Both the position numbers and the translations under genes were made by a program. A DNA stretch of 64,000 bases from Leptospira yanagawae serovar Saopaulo str. Sao Paulo = ATCC 700523 (GTDB taxonomy: Bacteria; Spirochaetota; Leptospiria; Leptospirales; Leptospiraceae): the NCBI RefSeq assembly GCF_000332475.2, contig NZ_AOGX02000047.1, positions 1 to 64,000 on the forward strand. The letters run 5' to 3'. The notes beneath the pieces are model-generated. The model saw only the letters and a program-made list of their open reading frames with translations. It was not told the origin of the DNA and ran no database searches. Positions 28,119 to 37,352 of this stretch are shown here, piece by piece. How positions within the stretch are numbered: position 1 is the stretch's first letter; the number at the start of each line of letters is the position of its first letter.

Positions 28119-29900
28119 ATGGGAAAAGAGTTAGAAGGAAAAACTATACCGACCGAACAGGAGTCTAAGGAAACACTTCAATTGCATTATGAAGTTACTG
28201 TTTTTGACCTTTACAAACACTACTTCCAAGTTCGTTTGGTTCTAGAAACCAACCGAAACGAAATCAGTTTTTGCCTTCCCAGTTGGACACCAGGATCTTA
28301 TATGATCCGTGATTATGTTACCCATTTACACAAATTTAATGCCTGTAATGCGAACACAAAAGAACCTATCTCTTGGGAGATGGAAGACTTACACCGGTGG
28401 AAAATAACAAACCCTCCTCCAAAATTTGAAATCACTTATATCATCTATGCATTCGAAGATTTCACGGTCAGGACCAATTATTTAGAAACAGAATTTGGAT
28501 TCATCAATCCACCTGCTCTCTTTTTATACCCAGAAGGGAATTTGAATTTACCACATACCATTCAATTCCAAGTATCCGATTATTTCCCTAATGTGTACAC
28601 GAGTTTACCAAGATATGAATCCAATCCTCATTTATTTTACGCCAAAAACTTTGACGAATTATATGACTCACCTTTCCATCTCAGTAAAAAAAATAGTGTG
28701 TTTTTCACTTCAGGAAACACCAAACATGAACTACTTGTAGAAGGTGATATTTCCTTTGATTTTATTTCCAAGTTAGCAAACGACCTACAAAAAATCACGG
28801 ATACGCAAATCCAATGGATGATGGAAAGTCCTAACTTGTACTACCTATTTGTGTTAAATTTAAGTTTACCTGCTTACGGTGGACTAGAACACAAAGCCTC
28901 TAGTATCAATTATTTTAATCCAGAGCTCATCCACGATGAAGAAGAATACAAACGATTATTGGAACTTTTATCTCACGAATACTTTCATTTGTGGAATATT
29001 AAACGCATTCGCCCCATCGCACTTGGACCCTTTGATTACCAAAAACCAAACCTAACAAAAGAACTCTGGATTGCTGAAGGATTTACAAGTTTTTACGATG
29101 CATACTTTTTATATCATTCTGGTTTTTTAAGTTGGGACGAGTATTTAAACAAACTTCAATCTGATATTTTTTCATTAGAAGAAAACGAAGCCGATTTTTG
29201 GATGAGTTTGGAAGAGTCTTCCTTTACCGCTTGGACCAAATACTACAAAAGGAATGCCAATAGTCACAACATAACTGTTTCTTATTATACAAAAGGTGGA
29301 GTTCTCGCCCTCTGTATGAATTTGTTTTTATTAAAAGAATCCCAAGAGAAAAAAACGATTCGTCATGTTTTTCATAAATTGAATGAAGTATTTGTAAAAG
29401 AAAAGAAGAGAGGATTCACCAAACAAGAGTTTTTTGACATTGTGAGACAAGTGACAGGTGTTGACTTAAAAATTGAATTTAACACTTACCTGGTAAATCC
29501 AAAACCAATTCCAGTGGACGAATATTTGGATATCATTGGAATCCAAAGAATACAAACTGATTTAGTAGGTGAAACTGGATTTAAAACCAAAGAAAAAAAC
29601 GGGAACCTTTGGGTTCAGAAAATCCAACACAAATCAAATGAAAACTCTTTAGATTTGATGTTAGACGATGAAATTTTAGCCATCAATGGGAAACGAGCCA
29701 ATTTATCACTATTACAAAAATTAGAAAAAAGTTTGAGGCCTGGCGAAAAATTCCATCTTATCATTTCAAGGTCGGGGAAAATCAAAGAAACCATGGTTAC
29801 GGCATCGGGAGTGTATAAAACTAAAAAATTGGTACTCACTGAAGATTGTCCGATTGAGAAAAAGGAACTTAGAGAGTATTTTTTAAGGAATATTGTATAA
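28119..29900 (+). CDS. M61-family (glycyl aminopeptidase-like) zinc metallopeptidase with PDZ domain
   Basis: 593 residues, full length for the family. Zinc motif HEYFH (His286, Glu287, His290) followed by LWNIKRIRP, and a downstream metal ligand in WIAEGFTSFYD (about Glu320). A PDZ-like domain lies near the C-terminus (LDLMLDDEILAINGKRANL). There is no signal peptide, so it is probably cytoplasmic. The last base of the stop is the A of the corA start codon, indicating coupled translation. M61 peptidases prefer Gly or Ala at the N-terminus in the studied member; the substrate here is unknown. Confidence 0.92.
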   Translation: MGKELEGKTIPTEQESKETLQLHYEVTVFDLYKHYFQVRLVLETNRNEISFCLPSWTPGSYMIRDYVTHLHKFNACNANTKEPISWEMEDLHRWKITNPPPKFEITYIIYAFEDFTVRTNYLETEFGFINPPALFLYPEGNLNLPHTIQFQVSDYFPNVYTSLPRYESNPHLFYAKNFDELYDSPFHLSKKNSVFFTSGNTKHELLVEGDISFDFISKLANDLQKITDTQIQWMMESPNLYYLFVLNLSLPAYGGLEHKASSINYFNPELIHDEEEYKRLLELLSHEYFHLWNIKRIRPIALGPFDYQKPNLTKELWIAEGFTSFYDAYFLYHSGFLSWDEYLNKLQSDIFSLEENEADFWMSLEESSFTAWTKYYKRNANSHNITVSYYTKGGVLALCMNLFLLKESQEKKTIRHVFHKLNEVFVKEKKRGFTKQEFFDIVRQVTGVDLKIEFNTYLVNPKPIPVDEYLDIIGIQRIQTDLVGETGFKTKEKNGNLWVQKIQHKSNENSLDLMLDDEILAINGKRANLSLLQKLEKSLRPGEKFHLIISRSGKIKETMVTASGVYKTKKLVLTEDCPIEKKELREYFLRNIV

Positions 29901-30859
29901 TGCCAGCACTCTTCAACTACATCCTTACACCTACTTCTAAGGAAGAAGTATTACTTGACACTCCCCTTCCCCTATCTCACAAACATCCGAAACATTGGAT
30001 CAACATCACTGCTGATAACGAAGAAAAACTTACGTTTTTATTTCAAAAACATGATATCCACCAATTGACGATTGAAGATATTTTAAATCCAAACAGTAGG
30101 ATCAAATTAGAGAAGTTCCCAAATTATATATTTTTTATTTTCAGAGGGTTTCATTTTGAACGGAACCAACTCACACAAAAGAATTTTAATTTTATCCTAA
30201 CTCCAAACCAAATCATTTCTCTTACATTGGATTATAGGGATAGCATTGGTACCATCATCGATGATTGGAAAACCAATAATAAAATTTTGGCAAAAGGTTA
30301 TGAATTCATTGTTCACAAAATTTTAGATATCGAAACTGATCATACTTTGGCGATTACACAAAAAATTGAAGAACGTATAGATCACTTTGAAGATCAAATT
30401 TTTAATAATGCAAAGTCACTTGATATCAGCAATGTGTATAGTCTAAGGTCTAGCTTACTTTCAATCAAAAAAGGAATGTTACAAAACAAAGAAGTATTAG
30501 AAGATTTAGAAAAAATCAAAAATAGTTTTTTTAGTGATGAGGCCGATGCATTTTTCCGCGATGTAAGAGACCATTCCATACGTATCCTTGAACTTGTGGA
30601 TAGCAATATTGAATCCATTTCTTCTGCACTCGAAGCCCATATCGCAATTTCTACAAGAAAAACCAATGAAATCATGAAAATTCTCACCATCATGACTGCC
30701 ATTATGTTACCGATGTCACTCGTGGCTGGGATTTATGGTATGAATTTTCGGCATATGCCCACCTTAGAATGGGAATATGGTTTTGCCTCCGCAATCAGTG
30801 CCATGGGATTACTCGGCTTTTTGATGTTAGTTTACTTTCGTATCAAACGTTGGTATTAA
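29900..30859 (+). CDS. corA: CorA-family magnesium/divalent cation transporter
   Basis: 319 residues. A cytoplasmic N-terminal domain and long helices, then two C-terminal membrane helices with the family signature YGMN between them (GIYGMNFRHMP), and a basic tail (RIKRWY). It forms a pentameric Mg2+ channel. The start ATG overlaps the peptidase stop (TAATG), so the two genes are one unit. Confidence 0.94.
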   Translation: MPALFNYILTPTSKEEVLLDTPLPLSHKHPKHWINITADNEEKLTFLFQKHDIHQLTIEDILNPNSRIKLEKFPNYIFFIFRGFHFERNQLTQKNFNFILTPNQIISLTLDYRDSIGTIIDDWKTNNKILAKGYEFIVHKILDIETDHTLAITQKIEERIDHFEDQIFNNAKSLDISNVYSLRSSLLSIKKGMLQNKEVLEDLEKIKNSFFSDEADAFFRDVRDHSIRILELVDSNIESISSALEAHIAISTRKTNEIMKILTIMTAIMLPMSLVAGIYGMNFRHMPTLEWEYGFASAISAMGLLGFLMLVYFRIKRWY

Positions 30860-30890
30860 GAATATTTTGAAAAAAAATAAAACAGGAAGA

Positions 30891-32702
30891 TTACAATAAA
30901 TTTCGGATTTGCACAAAGAGTTCGGGATCTTCTTTAGGAGGATCTACCTCACCCCGAATCCATTGGTTCAATAAATCCTTGAGATCTTTGTTGAATGATT
31001 CAAATTCTGGTGAGTTCGGAAATAAAATCACAGAATGAGGTTTGATGGACTTTCCTGTCGTGGATAAAAAGGCAAAGTCTGGAATCATTTTTTCTAATTT
31101 TTCTGCTGAAAAGGCTGGGTAATTCATTCCAAGCCAATCGACAGATGGCAAACAATTTTTTTTGAAATAAGCATCACTGAGAGCGGAGACAAGTGCCTTT
31201 TTTAACTGTTGTTTTTTCTCTTTTTCAAGTCGCTCTTCTCTTTCGCGAAGTTTCTTCTTAAAAAAGTTTTCTCTACGTTTTTGGTACAAAAACTGACGGT
31301 CCATCTGCAAAAAGGTTAAGATGGATTTTGCTTTCGCATAACCAGAGTTTACGATCGGTGTGATTCCTAAAAAATAAAACAATTTATAAAACCATGGAAT
31401 GTAATTAAAATATACAGCTTGTAAGTTTTTACCATATGTTTTGACAAACTCTTCATCTTTAAAAATGGGTTTGAGTTCTTTTTCATTCAATTCTAAAATT
31501 GCTTTCAGGTATAATATATGTTCAGTTGTAAATCTATAATTTTGGTAAATCAGAGAATTGATCTCTTTGATATTGTTTTGGTTATTGTTTACAAAAACTG
31601 CAATTTTGGAATCAGCATCATGCCATTCTGCAGAGAGCACTTTTGGGTTTTTGCGAAGTAAATCCACGATGACCAAATTATGTTCATCGTCCTTTTCTAA
31701 ATTGATCCGAAGTAATCTAGAATCAAAGTCAAATTGACTATCCAACATTTTCATGTAGACTTTTAACAATCGATCAACTTCTTTTCTTTTTTCGACTTCC
31801 GCAAATTTAACCGCTATCTCGGTCACTTTTTTTAAGTTATGAATGAAAGAATAAAACCCATGTTCTTTGAGAGTTTCTTTAAAACTATATAGAGTATCAA
31901 CTTTGGCTCGGATGATTTCGATTTCATTAATTTCTACATCACCAGTCCCAGGAGAAAACAATCGATCTAAAGCAAGTCTGATTTCAGAATCAAAGGCTTT
32001 GGCAAATGGCTCCACCTTTGTCATCAAATACTCGTTGGCAATATTCAAAAAATGAGCAGCTTCAGATTCAGGTAGATAATAAAAACCAATATGAGGTAAC
32101 ACAATCACTTTCGCTTCAGCAGCAAGTTCATCGATGATAAGACCCCTAGATCGTTTTAACATCTCTGATGAAGGTTGCAGTGGGAATTGTTTTGGATCGA
32201 GCAAACGATCCAATTCATCACCAGGGCCATCTTCTTTATAATCTATATCTGCTAATTGGTTTAATACATTTCTCCATGTATCTTCTGTTAGGGTTCGTTT
32301 ATTTTGGATGAATTGATAAATATGTTCTGTAGAACGCCCAATCAAAAGTTTGTAAGGTTCTTCGAGAGGCATTCCAGAAGGTAGGCCCACTAAAAATGTG
32401 ACAAGTCGCAACTCACCAATGTCGGCATCATATTTGATTTCAAACAGTTGGGTGGCGAGGCCATAGTCAATGAGTTCCCACATCTGATCGAATGCCGTTT
32501 CTCTGTCCATTTTGAGTTTTTCAAAATTGGCATCAGTGGGGCGAAAGAGATGACCGGCTTCAATGTTTTCTCTGGAACTTTGAGCCTCAACAGTCTTCAT
32601 GATGGAGAGTGCTTCTTTTTGTAAAATGATACCTGAAGACCTTCCCAAATTTTCTTTGGTGGTGAGTTGTAAAAAATGGTCGTGAGGCGGTGAAATTCTC
32701 AT
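30891..32702 (-). CDS. Large soluble protein of unknown function, last gene of the efp operon
   Basis: 603 residues, not recognised. There is no signal peptide; a central hydrophobic patch (FNYIPWFYKLFYFLGITPIV) is too polar for a confident membrane helix. Near residues 460-500 is a highly charged helix (RRENFFKKKLREREERLEKE). It begins 3 bp after the stop of the upstream SDR gene, so it is part of the efp-mtnB-SDR-SDR unit. An alternative start (MKTVEAQ) lies 34 residues in. Confidence 0.6.
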   Translation of the reverse strand: MRISPPHDHFLQLTTKENLGRSSGIILQKEALSIMKTVEAQSSRENIEAGHLFRPTDANFEKLKMDRETAFDQMWELIDYGLATQLFEIKYDADIGELRLVTFLVGLPSGMPLEEPYKLLIGRSTEHIYQFIQNKRTLTEDTWRNVLNQLADIDYKEDGPGDELDRLLDPKQFPLQPSSEMLKRSRGLIIDELAAEAKVIVLPHIGFYYLPESEAAHFLNIANEYLMTKVEPFAKAFDSEIRLALDRLFSPGTGDVEINEIEIIRAKVDTLYSFKETLKEHGFYSFIHNLKKVTEIAVKFAEVEKRKEVDRLLKVYMKMLDSQFDFDSRLLRINLEKDDEHNLVIVDLLRKNPKVLSAEWHDADSKIAVFVNNNQNNIKEINSLIYQNYRFTTEHILYLKAILELNEKELKPIFKDEEFVKTYGKNLQAVYFNYIPWFYKLFYFLGITPIVNSGYAKAKSILTFLQMDRQFLYQKRRENFFKKKLREREERLEKEKKQQLKKALVSALSDAYFKKNCLPSVDWLGMNYPAFSAEKLEKMIPDFAFLSTTGKSIKPHSVILFPNSPEFESFNKDLKDLLNQWIRGEVDPPKEDPELFVQIRNLL

Positions 32703-32705
32703 ACT

Positions 32706-33443
32706 TTAAATGGCGGTGATCCCACCATCAACGGTCCAATTCGATCCAGTGATGTAACCAGATTCTTTTTGCAAAAGGAAATTGACTACTCGGGCAATTT
32801 CCGAAGGTTCCGCAATCCGTTTAACAGGAGTTTGGTTTATAATTTTTGATTTATGATCGGAAACTTGGTTTTCTTGGATTCCCATTGATGTATCAACATA
32901 ACCTGGACTCACTGCATTAGCAGTGATCCCAAACTTTCCCCATTCATCTGCAATGGATTTGATAAATCCAACTAATCCATGTTTGGAGGCAGAATAAGCA
33001 ACTGAATTCGCTGATCCAATAATAGATAAAGAGGAAGCAATGGCCACCATCCGGCCGAAGTTCAGTTTTTGAAAGATCGGTAAAACAACTTTTGAAACAA
33101 TGTAAAGGCTTGTGAGGTTGATGCGAAAGATAGACTCCCACTCTTCGATGGATACCTCTGTGATTGGGTGGTAGGGCCCACCAAATCCCGCCGTATGGAC
33201 AATGCCGTAGAGTTCTCCCATTTCACTCGATTCGTGGATGATTTTAGAAAGGCTCCTTTCGACAACAAAGGGTGTCTCAGAAAGATCCACTTCTCGGTAG
33301 GTCTCTTGTAAGATGGGTTCTTTTGGGCGAACCTTATCCAGATTCCAAACCGAATAACCCGAGAGGACAAGGGTTCTCACGATCTCCCGACCAATCCCAC
33401 CACTGCCACCTGTCACGAGAACAATCGATTCCTTGATTTCCAT
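32706..33443 (-). CDS. Short-chain dehydrogenase/reductase
   Basis: 245 residues, a classical SDR: cofactor loop VTGGSGGIGREI, catalytic Ser in ASSLSIIGSAN, YSASK with the Tyr/Lys pair, and the C-terminal YITGSNWTVDGGI. It uses NAD(P)(H); the substrate is unknown. It lies 5 bp downstream of a second SDR and 3 bp before the 603-residue unknown gene. Confidence 0.92.
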   Translation of the reverse strand: MEIKESIVLVTGGSGGIGREIVRTLVLSGYSVWNLDKVRPKEPILQETYREVDLSETPFVVERSLSKIIHESSEMGELYGIVHTAGFGGPYHPITEVSIEEWESIFRINLTSLYIVSKVVLPIFQKLNFGRMVAIASSLSIIGSANSVAYSASKHGLVGFIKSIADEWGKFGITANAVSPGYVDTSMGIQENQVSDHKSKIINQTPVKRIAEPSEIARVVNFLLQKESGYITGSNWTVDGGITAI

Positions 33444-33448
33444 CGTCC

Positions 33449-34182
33449 CTACAAAATTCCTTTTTTTGGGGTAATGGATAAGTCATCCACAAAGATTGAT
33501 TTTGGCAACCGCGAAATACACCACAAGTACTCGGAAATGTCCGAAACTGAAACCATCTCATTCTTGTCAAATTCAGGCCTTTCGTCCCAAATCCCCGTAG
33601 CAACAGCTCCTAAACTGACATGCACCACCTTGGTTCCAAATGGTTTCCATTCTTCCCGAAGTGCTCTGGCAATACCGAGAACAGCATGTTTGGAAGCACA
33701 ATAGGCAACCGATTCAGGGAATCCTTGTTTACCAGCCGTAGAACCTAAAAACACAAAGGTTGCATTTTGGAGGAAAGGGATATGGTGTGAATAATACTTC
33801 GATAACAAAATGAGAGAATGGACATTGAGTTCAAAATGGGACTCTAAATCTTTTTTTTTCAGAAGGTCAATGGGTCCAAACAGTCCATCACCCAAAGCAA
33901 AGTACACCACCAGTTCCGGACGATCGTAAAAGGGTGAACTGGGAGGGACCTTGTGTCCAAACAGTCCAGCAAGAGAAAGTTCGAAAGATCGTAAGTCTTT
34001 TTGGTCTGTGGCATCAAATTGGAATGATCCCGCCTCAGCTTTTGAAAAATCACCGATAGGGAGTTTCCCTTTCCTAGAAAATCCAAAAAGGGAAACAGAC
34101 TCGTCTTCTAAGAATCGATTGTAAAGGCCTTCACCGATCCCAGAACCAATTCCAAAAATATGGACATGTTTTTTTTTGTCAT
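33449..34182 (-). CDS. Short-chain dehydrogenase, out of frame at an A9 tract beside its start
   Basis: The Rossmann start HVHIFGIGSGIGEGL, the Ser region FVFLGSTAGKQGF and catalytic YCASKHA all lie in one open frame from 34168 to the stop at 33449, but this frame has no start codon at its 5' end. The only good ATG (34180-34182) overlaps the mtnB stop as ATGA and reads MTK, then meets nine A residues that put it out of frame. Ten (or seven) A residues would give MTKKKHVHIFG, 244 residues. Possible causes are phase variation, transcriptional slippage, decay or a sequencing error. Confidence 0.8.
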
Positions 34183-34808
34183 ACCCTACGTGCCATCACT
34201 TGCAAAAGGAAGTGTACCGCTTCTAAATGTTTATTTGCTTCGGCAATACTTTTCCCCCACACTGTTGGGCCGTGGCCTTCAATCAGAAGGAAAGGAACTT
34301 TCGGGATTCCTATTGTTGTGAAGTAACGTTTGATTTGATTGGCGATCATTGGCACATCCGTGTGGTTATAAAACACAGGCATTGTAAGACTTGGTTTTTC
34401 ATCCCAAATTCCAAAGGCTTTGATGATCTCTATTGGTGGAATCGGGATCTCTCGATACCCTTCATCTTTCCCAACACCAAACTCAAGTAAGTTGGACTCC
34501 AATGTATGTACATGGAGGCAAGACCCAACATTTGGAATCTGAGAATACAATACTTGGTGGATACTTGTTTCGGCCGAGGGTTTTAACCCTTCTTTGGCAC
34601 TGAGGAGTGACCCATCCTGAACTGATACACAAACAAAATCTGAATCTTTTAATTCACCTTTGTGTTTCCCAGAGGCAGTGATCCAAAATTGATTGTGGGT
34701 TTCATTGTCTCGGGTAGAAAGATTCCCAGCAGTGGCAAACATCCACTGCCGTGAATAATAAAGATGGGAAAGTTTAGTGACTTCCTGTAAGGACGAGATC
34801 AAATCCAA
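34179..34808 (-). CDS. mtnB: Methylthioribulose-1-phosphate dehydratase (class II aldolase fold)
   Basis: 209 residues. Class II aldolase/adducin fold with the MtnB-like features GNLSTR, ITASGKHKGEL, KPSAETSIHQ and CLHVHT (zinc ligands His-x-His), and a later HGPTVWGKS. It would dehydrate methylthioribulose 1-phosphate in the methionine salvage pathway. Other class II aldolases are possible, but SGKHKG favours MtnB. It starts 2 bp after efp and its stop overlaps the next SDR start (ATGA). Confidence 0.8.
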   Translation of the reverse strand: MDLISSLQEVTKLSHLYYSRQWMFATAGNLSTRDNETHNQFWITASGKHKGELKDSDFVCVSVQDGSLLSAKEGLKPSAETSIHQVLYSQIPNVGSCLHVHTLESNLLEFGVGKDEGYREIPIPPIEIIKAFGIWDEKPSLTMPVFYNHTDVPMIANQIKRYFTTIGIPKVPFLLIEGHGPTVWGKSIAEANKHLEAVHFLLQVMARRV

Positions 34809-34810
34809 AT

Positions 34811-35377
34811 CTATTTATTGACGCGCTCCACGTAACTCAAATCACGAAGGTCGATTTTCACCGTATCCCCTTGTTTGATAAAGATAGGAACTTGGACTTC
34901 TCCACCAGTTTCCACAGTGACTCGTTTGAGAGCAAGACCAGTGGTATCTCCTTTTAATCCATCTTCCGCGTATGTCACTTCCAAGATAGCGAAGTTTGGC
35001 GGTGTCACACCAATTGGTTTGTCATTGTAAAATGAAACTTCCACAGGTGTTTCTTCTTTCATAAAAGGAAGGATATCCTCTACATAATCTTTGGAAACAG
35101 GGATTTGTTCGTAATCGTTGATGTCCATAAAAATGATTTGGTCACCGTCTGCATAACAATACTGCATCTTTCGGCGTTCCAAATCCACACTTTCCAATTT
35201 CTCAGCGGCTTTGAAGGTTCTTTCAATGGAAGAATCGCGGACAATGTTTTTGAGTTTGGTTCGGATGAATGCAGAACCCTTTCCTGGGTTCACAAATTCT
35301 GTTTTGACGACGGAATAAAGCTCATTCTCGATCTTGAGGATCATCCCTTTTTTTACTTCTGTAATGCCTAAGTTCAT
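34811..35377 (-). CDS. efp: Translation elongation factor P
   Basis: 188 residues from ATG 35375-35377 (MNLGITEVKKG); an upstream ATG at 35440 would add a non-homologous leader. Three-domain EF-P: KOW-like N-terminus with the loop PGKG (Lys33, the modification site), then OB domains ending DTVKIDLRDLSYVERV. It relieves ribosome stalling at polyproline. Lys in PGKG, together with EpmB (35446) and EpmA (55517), predicts beta-lysylation. It heads a five-gene operon. Confidence 0.96.
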   Translation of the reverse strand: MNLGITEVKKGMILKIENELYSVVKTEFVNPGKGSAFIRTKLKNIVRDSSIERTFKAAEKLESVDLERRKMQYCYADGDQIIFMDINDYEQIPVSKDYVEDILPFMKEETPVEVSFYNDKPIGVTPPNFAILEVTYAEDGLKGDTTGLALKRVTVETGGEVQVPIFIKQGDTVKIDLRDLSYVERVNK

Positions 35378-35396
35378 AATTTCGTTACTCGTAAAC

Positions 35397-35425
35397 AAAA
35401 TCCGAGGGACTTGGCATAGTGTCAA
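35397..35425 (-). promoter_or_regulatory. Candidate sigma-70 promoter for the efp operon
   Basis: A perfect -35 TTGACA (minus strand of 35420-35425) and a weak -10 GATTTT at 17-bp spacing (35397-35402) lie 20 bp upstream of the efp start, in the 68-bp gap to the divergent epmB gene. Confidence 0.4.
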
Positions 35426-35445
35426 CCGAAGTATGGTCATAAGTC

Positions 35446-36510
35446 ATGACTTGGTCCGATTGGAAATGGCAATTGCAAAACCGAATCACAAATCTTGTGG
35501 ATTTGGAATCCGAAATCGCTCTGACAGAGGAAGAAAAAGATTCTTTTCCTAAGGCTTACGAACAGTTCCAATTTGCAGTCACACCGTACTATTTGGCAAG
35601 GGTAGACAAAGAAAACCCCGACTGTCCCATCCGCAAACAAATCTTACCTCGTGCGGGTGAACTTGTCCGTAAACCCAATGAAACGGATGACCCTCTCGCA
35701 GAAGAATCTCACATGCCTATAAAAGGTGTGACCCACCGTTACCCCGATCGTGCCATTTGGTACATTTCTCATGTTTGCGCTGTGTATTGTCGTTTTTGTA
35801 CAAGGAAACGAAAGGTTTCCACTCCCGAGGAAACTCCCAACCGGACCGAATGGGAGAAAGCATTAGAGTATTTTAGAGGTGAACCCAAACTCCGCGAAGT
35901 GATTTTGTCAGGTGGGGATCCTCTCACACTCTCTGATGTTTCTTTGGATTATCTTTTAGGAGAATTAAAACAAATTCCCCATTTGAACCAAATCCGCATC
36001 CATACCCGCCACCCCGTAACCATGCCAATGCGCCTTACAGAAAGTTTGAATTCTGTTTTTTCGAAATACTTCCCACTCTACATGGTCACTCATTTCAACC
36101 ATCCCAATGAAATCTCTGAAGAAACAAAATTCTATGTTTCTCGTATGATAAGAGAAGGGCATGTATCAGTATTCAACCAATCCGTTTTACTTTCAGGGAT
36201 CAATGATGATGCAAACATATTATCAGACTTAAATTACAAACTCATCTCCATTGGTATCAAACCTTATTACCTCCACCAATGTGATGAAGTATTTGGGAGT
36301 TCTGATTTTGTTGTCCCCTTAGAAAAAGGGATTGAGATCTACCGCAAACTCAGAGGTTACCATTCAGGAATCACCATACCGAATTATGTAAAAGACCTAA
36401 CTGGTGGTGGTGGCAAAGTATTACTCTCTCCCGATTACTTACAAAAAAAAACAGAGAAAGGGTATCTATTTCAAAATTATTTAGGAGATGAATATGAAGT
36501 GGGCCATTAA
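35446..36510 (+). CDS. epmB: EF-P lysine 2,3-aminomutase-like radical SAM enzyme (EpmB/KamA family)
   Basis: 354 residues. Radical SAM cluster CAVYCRFCTRKRKV (CxxxCxxC), SGGDPLTLSD, and PLP-binding region YLHQCDEV. The family converts (S)-alpha-lysine to beta-lysine. Its position divergent from efp and the EpmA homologue in the window favour EpmB, which makes (R)-beta-lysine for EF-P, over a catabolic KamA. It overlaps the next gene's start slightly. Confidence 0.88.
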   Translation: MTWSDWKWQLQNRITNLVDLESEIALTEEEKDSFPKAYEQFQFAVTPYYLARVDKENPDCPIRKQILPRAGELVRKPNETDDPLAEESHMPIKGVTHRYPDRAIWYISHVCAVYCRFCTRKRKVSTPEETPNRTEWEKALEYFRGEPKLREVILSGGDPLTLSDVSLDYLLGELKQIPHLNQIRIHTRHPVTMPMRLTESLNSVFSKYFPLYMVTHFNHPNEISEETKFYVSRMIREGHVSVFNQSVLLSGINDDANILSDLNYKLISIGIKPYYLHQCDEVFGSSDFVVPLEKGIEIYRKLRGYHSGITIPNYVKDLTGGGGKVLLSPDYLQKKTEKGYLFQNYLGDEYEVGH

Positions 36511-37060
36511 TCCCTTTTTGATTTTGTTTTTGGTCACAATATGTTGTGGATTCCCATTTTGCAAATCCGCAAATTCCATTACCATTCCCACAAATGAAAA
36601 AAAACCAATTCCTAAACCGATAGAAGATAAACAAAACATTCCCCTAACAAAGGAACTACGGCTCACTTACCATGCTGTATGGGTGGCAAAAGAAAATTTT
36701 GAATTAAACGAATCCACTTCCCTATTTGGAACGGGGAATCAATACAAAATCTCATTGTCAGGTGACAAACCTTATCCGTGGTTGCGATTGTCATCCACGG
36801 ATAGAGAAAACCAATCTCAGTTTCGTTATTTTTTCAAAGACGAAACCCAAAACCCGGATGTTTCCTATTTTGTTTGGGGACAAAAAAAATGCAGTGTGCA
36901 AGTATACCGGATGGATTCCGGTGAATTTTACCTTCGTTGGGAAGGGATACACAATGGGTTTTTACTCGTTTTTGAATCTTCTACAAAAAACACCGATCCT
37001 CCCAAAGAATTGGCCAAATCCTTTCATGATCTTGTCCTAAGTTCCCTGGAAGTGTACTAA
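36494..37060 (+). CDS. Exported protein or lipoprotein, unknown function
   Basis: 188 residues. The ATG at 36494 is chosen because AGGAG lies 6 nt upstream; an ATG at 36488 abuts that SD. Signal sequence MKWAINPFLILFLVTICCG, with Cys at the end of the hydrophobic run, so it may be lipidated. It overlaps the end of epmB by 17 nt, so translation may be coupled. No domain recognised. Confidence 0.6.
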   Translation: MKWAINPFLILFLVTICCGFPFCKSANSITIPTNEKKPIPKPIEDKQNIPLTKELRLTYHAVWVAKENFELNESTSLFGTGNQYKISLSGDKPYPWLRLSSTDRENQSQFRYFFKDETQNPDVSYFVWGQKKCSVQVYRMDSGEFYLRWEGIHNGFLLVFESSTKNTDPPKELAKSFHDLVLSSLEVY

Positions 37061-37111
37061 TCGATTTTTTGGAAAGAGGAGATTTTTGATAAAAAAAGAT
37101 TAGGCAAATGG

Positions 37112-37130
37112 AAAGCCAGCGTTAGGCTTT
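37112..37130 (+). promoter_or_regulatory. Hairpin abutting the ribosome-binding site of the gene at 37143
   Basis: AAAGCC (37112-37117) and GGCTTT (37125-37130) with a 7-nt loop end one base before GAGGAG, the SD of the next gene. It could end transcription of the upstream gene or tune initiation. Confidence 0.4.
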
Positions 37131-37142
37131 GAGGAGAATTTT

Positions 37143-37349
37143 ATGTGGTTAAAACTTGGCGAATCAGAAGTGATCAATTTGGATTATGTGGCATCGATCA
37201 AAAAAAATCCAAACCAACCTTCTATTGAAATCATTTACCAAGACTTAAACAATGTAAAATCCCTTCCCTTTCCGGGCAAAGAAGAACGTGATCGTGCTTT
37301 CAAAGCCATATTGGAAAACTTATCTCGAATGAAATTATACTTTGAATGA
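37143..37349 (+). CDS. Small cytoplasmic protein, unknown function
   Basis: 68 residues with a strong SD (GAGGAG, 6 nt before ATG). The sequence MWLKLGESEVINLDYVASIK suggests a small beta-rich fold followed by a C-terminal helix (ERDRAFKAILENLSRM). No named family. It lies 3 bp upstream of the nucleotidyltransferase gene, probably co-transcribed. Confidence 0.6.
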   Translation: MWLKLGESEVINLDYVASIKKNPNQPSIEIIYQDLNNVKSLPFPGKEERDRAFKAILENLSRMKLYFE

Positions 37350-37352
37350 ATT

